From assembly GCA_018857735.1 (NCBI GenBank), contig JABMCL010002216.1, forward strand, positions 737,001 through 801,000: DNA of 64,000 nucleotides, written 5' to 3'. The position numbers and the translations under genes were made by a program. Each line of letters starts with the position of its first letter. The stretch's first letter is position 1. Of this stretch, positions 61,057 through 64,000 are shown piece by piece. The notes beneath the pieces are model-generated. The model had not been told where the DNA came from. It worked only from the letters and a program-made list of their open reading frames with translations, and ran no database searches. This DNA comes from Alviniconcha marisindica (Eukaryota; Mollusca; Gastropoda; Provannidae).

Positions 61057-62300
61057 GCCCATCCCTCCCTCTCTGGTGCGCAAGACGAACAGACACCGAC
61101 CGCCAGGGAAAGATCTCTTTCAGTCAGCGCGCGGGTCTTCTATTTAGGACGACAGCTACAGCGGATCCGCCTTGGCTACGTGACTCCGGACTGACAGGGT
61201 GGAAAAGATCGACGGAAAGGACTTGTCAGGGCTGTGGAAAGGGGATGTTTCTGAGCACGGAAAGCTGTGTTTGTGCGCAAGTTTCCGTCTTTGGGGCCAT
61301 TTGATGTTGCCTCTCACTGTGGTGACTGAGAGGAGTGAAAACTGGCAGAATGACAGGTTTTATTCTTCTTTTTAAAATATTTTTGAAGATAACTTCAATT
61401 GAGAAGAAGCCTGGGATGTGATGATGGAATAAAGACGCAGACAGCACGAAAAACACGTGCACTTGGCAGCGCCAGGTGGAGAGAAACGATTAAAACATTT
61501 TTTTTATTGGGCAAGCCCCGAGCTTGACCGTTTTTATTTTTGTTTTTCCTTTGTGTATAACTGTGAAGACGTCCAGTGATTATGGGGCCATTCATTACTG
61601 CATGGTTCCCGGTGGACTTGACTTAATCCAGCTCAAATCCGTGTTGCCTGGAACCAGTAACGTGTGAGCACGGTATTTATGGATAGGGCCAACCTCAGAG
61701 TGCTTGATACGCCGTGCTTTCTCTGCAAGCGTTTCGCAACTGAAGAGCGTTTGTCGAGTCACGCGCATTACGGGTCGTCATTACTTTCCTCGTTCAGAGC
61801 GTACTCGGGCCTCGTCAAGGCTGTCATTTGAACACAAAAAAGGTACTCCGTGGCGCGTGTTGTGTTTGAAATGAGTGAACTATATAACCAGCAGATCCAT
61901 TTTTTAGAGGACGACTGTGTGTACATGACAGCAGACTGTGTACATGACACAAGTCTTAATTTGTGCGTGAGAAGAAAACCCCAAACAAACAAAAAATTGC
62001 CTGGCTCCATACACGCTAACAGAACCAAAAAAACAAAAAACAAAAACAAAAACAAACAAAAAATCACCAAAAGAAAAAAAATCCCCTAAAAATGACATTG
62101 TGCATCAAAGCTACACATAATCATCATTTTATGAACCTTCTCACCTTCAGATCGTGTCGTTTTTTGAGTGCTGCAGTGGATGTGCAAACTCTCACAACAG
62201 CAGACTCTGAGCCAAGGGGTTTGGTCAAATCAAAATCACCATTCTGTGGCATAATAAAAAATCTCATTGGGTCGATGAGAAATTCTTTTCAGCACCTAGA
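61057..62300 (+). other. 3' untranslated and downstream sequence
   Basis: No coding signal. An A-rich stretch at 62020-62090 with AAAAACAAAAACAAA could be a retroelement tail or low-complexity DNA. Confidence 0.55.
61428..61433 (+). promoter_or_regulatory. Candidate polyadenylation signal of the membrane-protein gene
   Basis: First AATAAA after the stop codon, implying a 3' untranslated region of about 0.4 kb. Confidence 0.5.
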
Positions 62301-62307
62301 ATGTGGT

Positions 62308-62382
62308 CGACCTGAGGTGACCCTGTGCGGTTGACAGGACGTCAAAATCCAGTTAGTAACTAACCAACCTAGAATGCGGTTA
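62308..62382 (+). repeat. Dispersed repeat copy (GGTGACCCTGTG family)
   Basis: CCTGAGGTGACCCTGTG, GACAGGACGTCAAAATCCA and TTAGTAACTAACC, same order as at 8122-8195, about 54 kb away. Confidence 0.8.
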
Positions 62383-62889
62383 CGCTTTGTGACGAAGAGC
62401 GTTTTGTATGATGAAGAATTTATATATATAGTTGTTTTCGAATGTTTGGGGTGGGGGTGGGGGGTGAGTGCAATCCGGCATATTTCAAATTTAGCAGTCG
62501 TAACTGGCTGAATTAAGTGCCATAGAAATTATTTATATATATATATAAAATATTGTCCCTGCGAGTAATCAGTTATGTTAAAAAGCTCAGAAACGAAAGG
62601 CCGTATTTGTGCTTTTTTTCTTTTTTTTTACTTGGAACTTTCGTTGATTCATAATTTTAGTTGCAGTCAAACTGTTATTATTGGTACTTGTACGTCTTAG
62701 ACTCACCTCAGACTTCGTAAAAACTGACATTTTCAACTGCCTTGAAATAATACATGAACGGCACGAAAAACTGTAAGCTGCAATGCACCTCTATAGCTTT
62801 TTCAGGTCAGCAGAACTTCAGCTCACACAACATACACTGAAGTCACTGCTAGTTAGCTGGCTAAACTTGCTTAATGCCGAGTCGTCTCG

Positions 62890-63135
62890 AAGACGACTGG
62901 CGGGGACCGAGATCCTAGGAGGTGGGGGAAGAGGGGCTGAGACTATACCTTAACGCTATACACTGTCACTACAGAGATAGGCAGCTGTGAAAACCATTTT
63001 AATGCATTATTAATTTGTGAAGGACAAAGTCTACCAAACCACAACTTCTGAAAAGAAAGAACAGTAGAAGCGGAACTGGAGCAAGGTTCTTCTGCTTACC
63101 GGCCTAACAACGCTTTACTGCTAGGCCAAAAAGGT
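62890..63135 (-). mobile_element. tRNA-headed SINE, diverged copy
   Basis: Aligns motif by motif with the copy at 63488-63760 (CTATACACTGTCACTAC, CCATTTTAATGCATTATTAA, CCACAACTTCTGAAAAGAAAG, GAAGCGGA, GCCTAAC, GCTAGGCCAAA). Confidence 0.7.
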
Positions 63136-63487
63136 TCACGAAGCCACTGCTTTCTTCTTCTTCTTCTTAAACTGGCCTTACGTCGGCTTCATTTGTGTGG
63201 TACAGACTAGAAGCCACTTGCATGTTCGTTCATTGTTGCTTTACGTCCACAGAGACGGCCACCTCGACTTTCACACATCTCATGAGCTCTGGAACCATTG
63301 CATTTGTTTCTTTTCGTGTCGCTTTACGTCCACAGAAGCCATCCATATACGGCTTATTTGGGACGATGAGCCACTGCAAAGTAAACATGGTGCTTAACGC
63401 CCACATAAATCACAAGGTAGATTAGGGAAAGGGAGAAGGGGGGTCAAGCGGGTAACTGAGATGGGGGAAGAGGGAAAGTAAGTTGGT

Positions 63488-63760
63488 GTTTTACGCCCAG
63501 TCAACCGGTATGGTTATATCAGGGTGATGGGGAAGAGGGAGGTTATATCATACCTATCGCTACACTGTCACCACCAGAATGATTCCTGCATTAAGATGGG
63601 CAGCGATGAGAGCCATTTTAATGTTTCATTAATTGTGAGGGACAAGACAGTGTTCACAAACCACAACCTTTTTGAAAAGAAAGGAGAGCCGAAGCGGATT
63701 CAAACCGAGATCCCTCTGGTTGCCAGCCTAACGCCTTACCGCTGGGCCAAACCGGCCCAC
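63488..63760 (-). mobile_element. tRNA-headed SINE
   Basis: On the - strand TTTGGCCCAGCGGTAAGGCG (A box) and GGTTTGAATCC at 63706-63696 (B box) head the element; the body runs to GACTGGGCGTAAAACACCAA at its 3' end. The same 3' end appears at 59131. Confidence 0.8.
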
Positions 63761-64000
63761 TACGGCCCCTGCTGCAAAATGCACAATTTTTATATGCGCC
63801 GCATTGATTGGCCGCTCTCCACCCTCTGACTGACAGATGAGTTCAAGCCAATCAACGCCTACGTAAAAGACACCTCCTTATTAGACACATTCTAAGCCCG
63901 CCCCGGCCTGTCAAAGTACCATTTGTTATGTAAATAAAGCAGGTAGGTAAAATGCCCACCACTGCTGTTATTGAAAACAATGTTTGCGCAGTCCGAAACG

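Overview
This is nuclear DNA of an animal. Protein-coding exons are short, separated by long introns, and flanked by standard GT-AG splice sites. The rest is very rich in microsatellites, minisatellite arrays and short retroelement copies. The repeat repertoire (tRNA-headed SINEs, LINE 3' ends with (ATT)n tails, several dispersed families with a molluscan look) suggests a mollusc, probably a gastropod. That assignment rests on memory of repeat types and is not proven.

Three genes can be reconstructed exon by exon. (1) On the + strand, 2004-13516, lies the 3' end of a MAGI-type scaffold gene: six exons whose reading phases all agree, encoding half of one PDZ domain, a linker, a complete last PDZ domain and the C-terminus. 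(2) On the - strand, 37758-20411, lies CFAP100 (CCDC37; the relative of Chlamydomonas FAP100/MIA1), fourteen exons and about 600 residues, a coiled-coil protein of motile cilia. A perfect RFX-type X-box sits about 100 bp upstream of its start codon. Genes 1 and 2 converge tail to tail. (3) On the + strand, 55956-61056, lies a five-exon gene for a 281-residue single-pass membrane protein with a signal peptide, a CUB-like ectodomain, a membrane-proximal cysteine cluster and a proline-rich tail. The tail carries two PPPY motifs and ends in a class I PDZ ligand. I do not recognise it as a named gene.

Layout: 1-2003, MAGI intron with CA/GT repeats. 2004-13516, MAGI exons among minisatellite arrays of 38, 63, 169 and about 155 bp. 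13517-20050, MAGI 3' untranslated and intergenic sequence with 24-bp and about 60-bp arrays. 20052-37758, CFAP100, whose introns hold 18-19-bp, 33-35-bp and 55-bp arrays, a long perfect inverted repeat and LINE ends. 37760-55955, a gene-poor stretch with a 5'-truncated LINE, a 45-bp array, a CpG-rich segment, a tandem duplication, many dinucleotide tracts and a SINE. 55956-61056, the membrane-protein gene. 61057-64000, its probable 3' untranslated region, then SINE copies.

The most notable points are: the ligand-like tail of the membrane protein, which carries both kinds of motif that MAGI proteins bind; an exon fragment inside that gene flanked by identical 16-bp direct repeats; a 13-copy, exactly 38-bp array whose last copy supplies a MAGI splice acceptor; and the X-box of CFAP100. 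No operons, CRISPR arrays or prokaryotic features are present.
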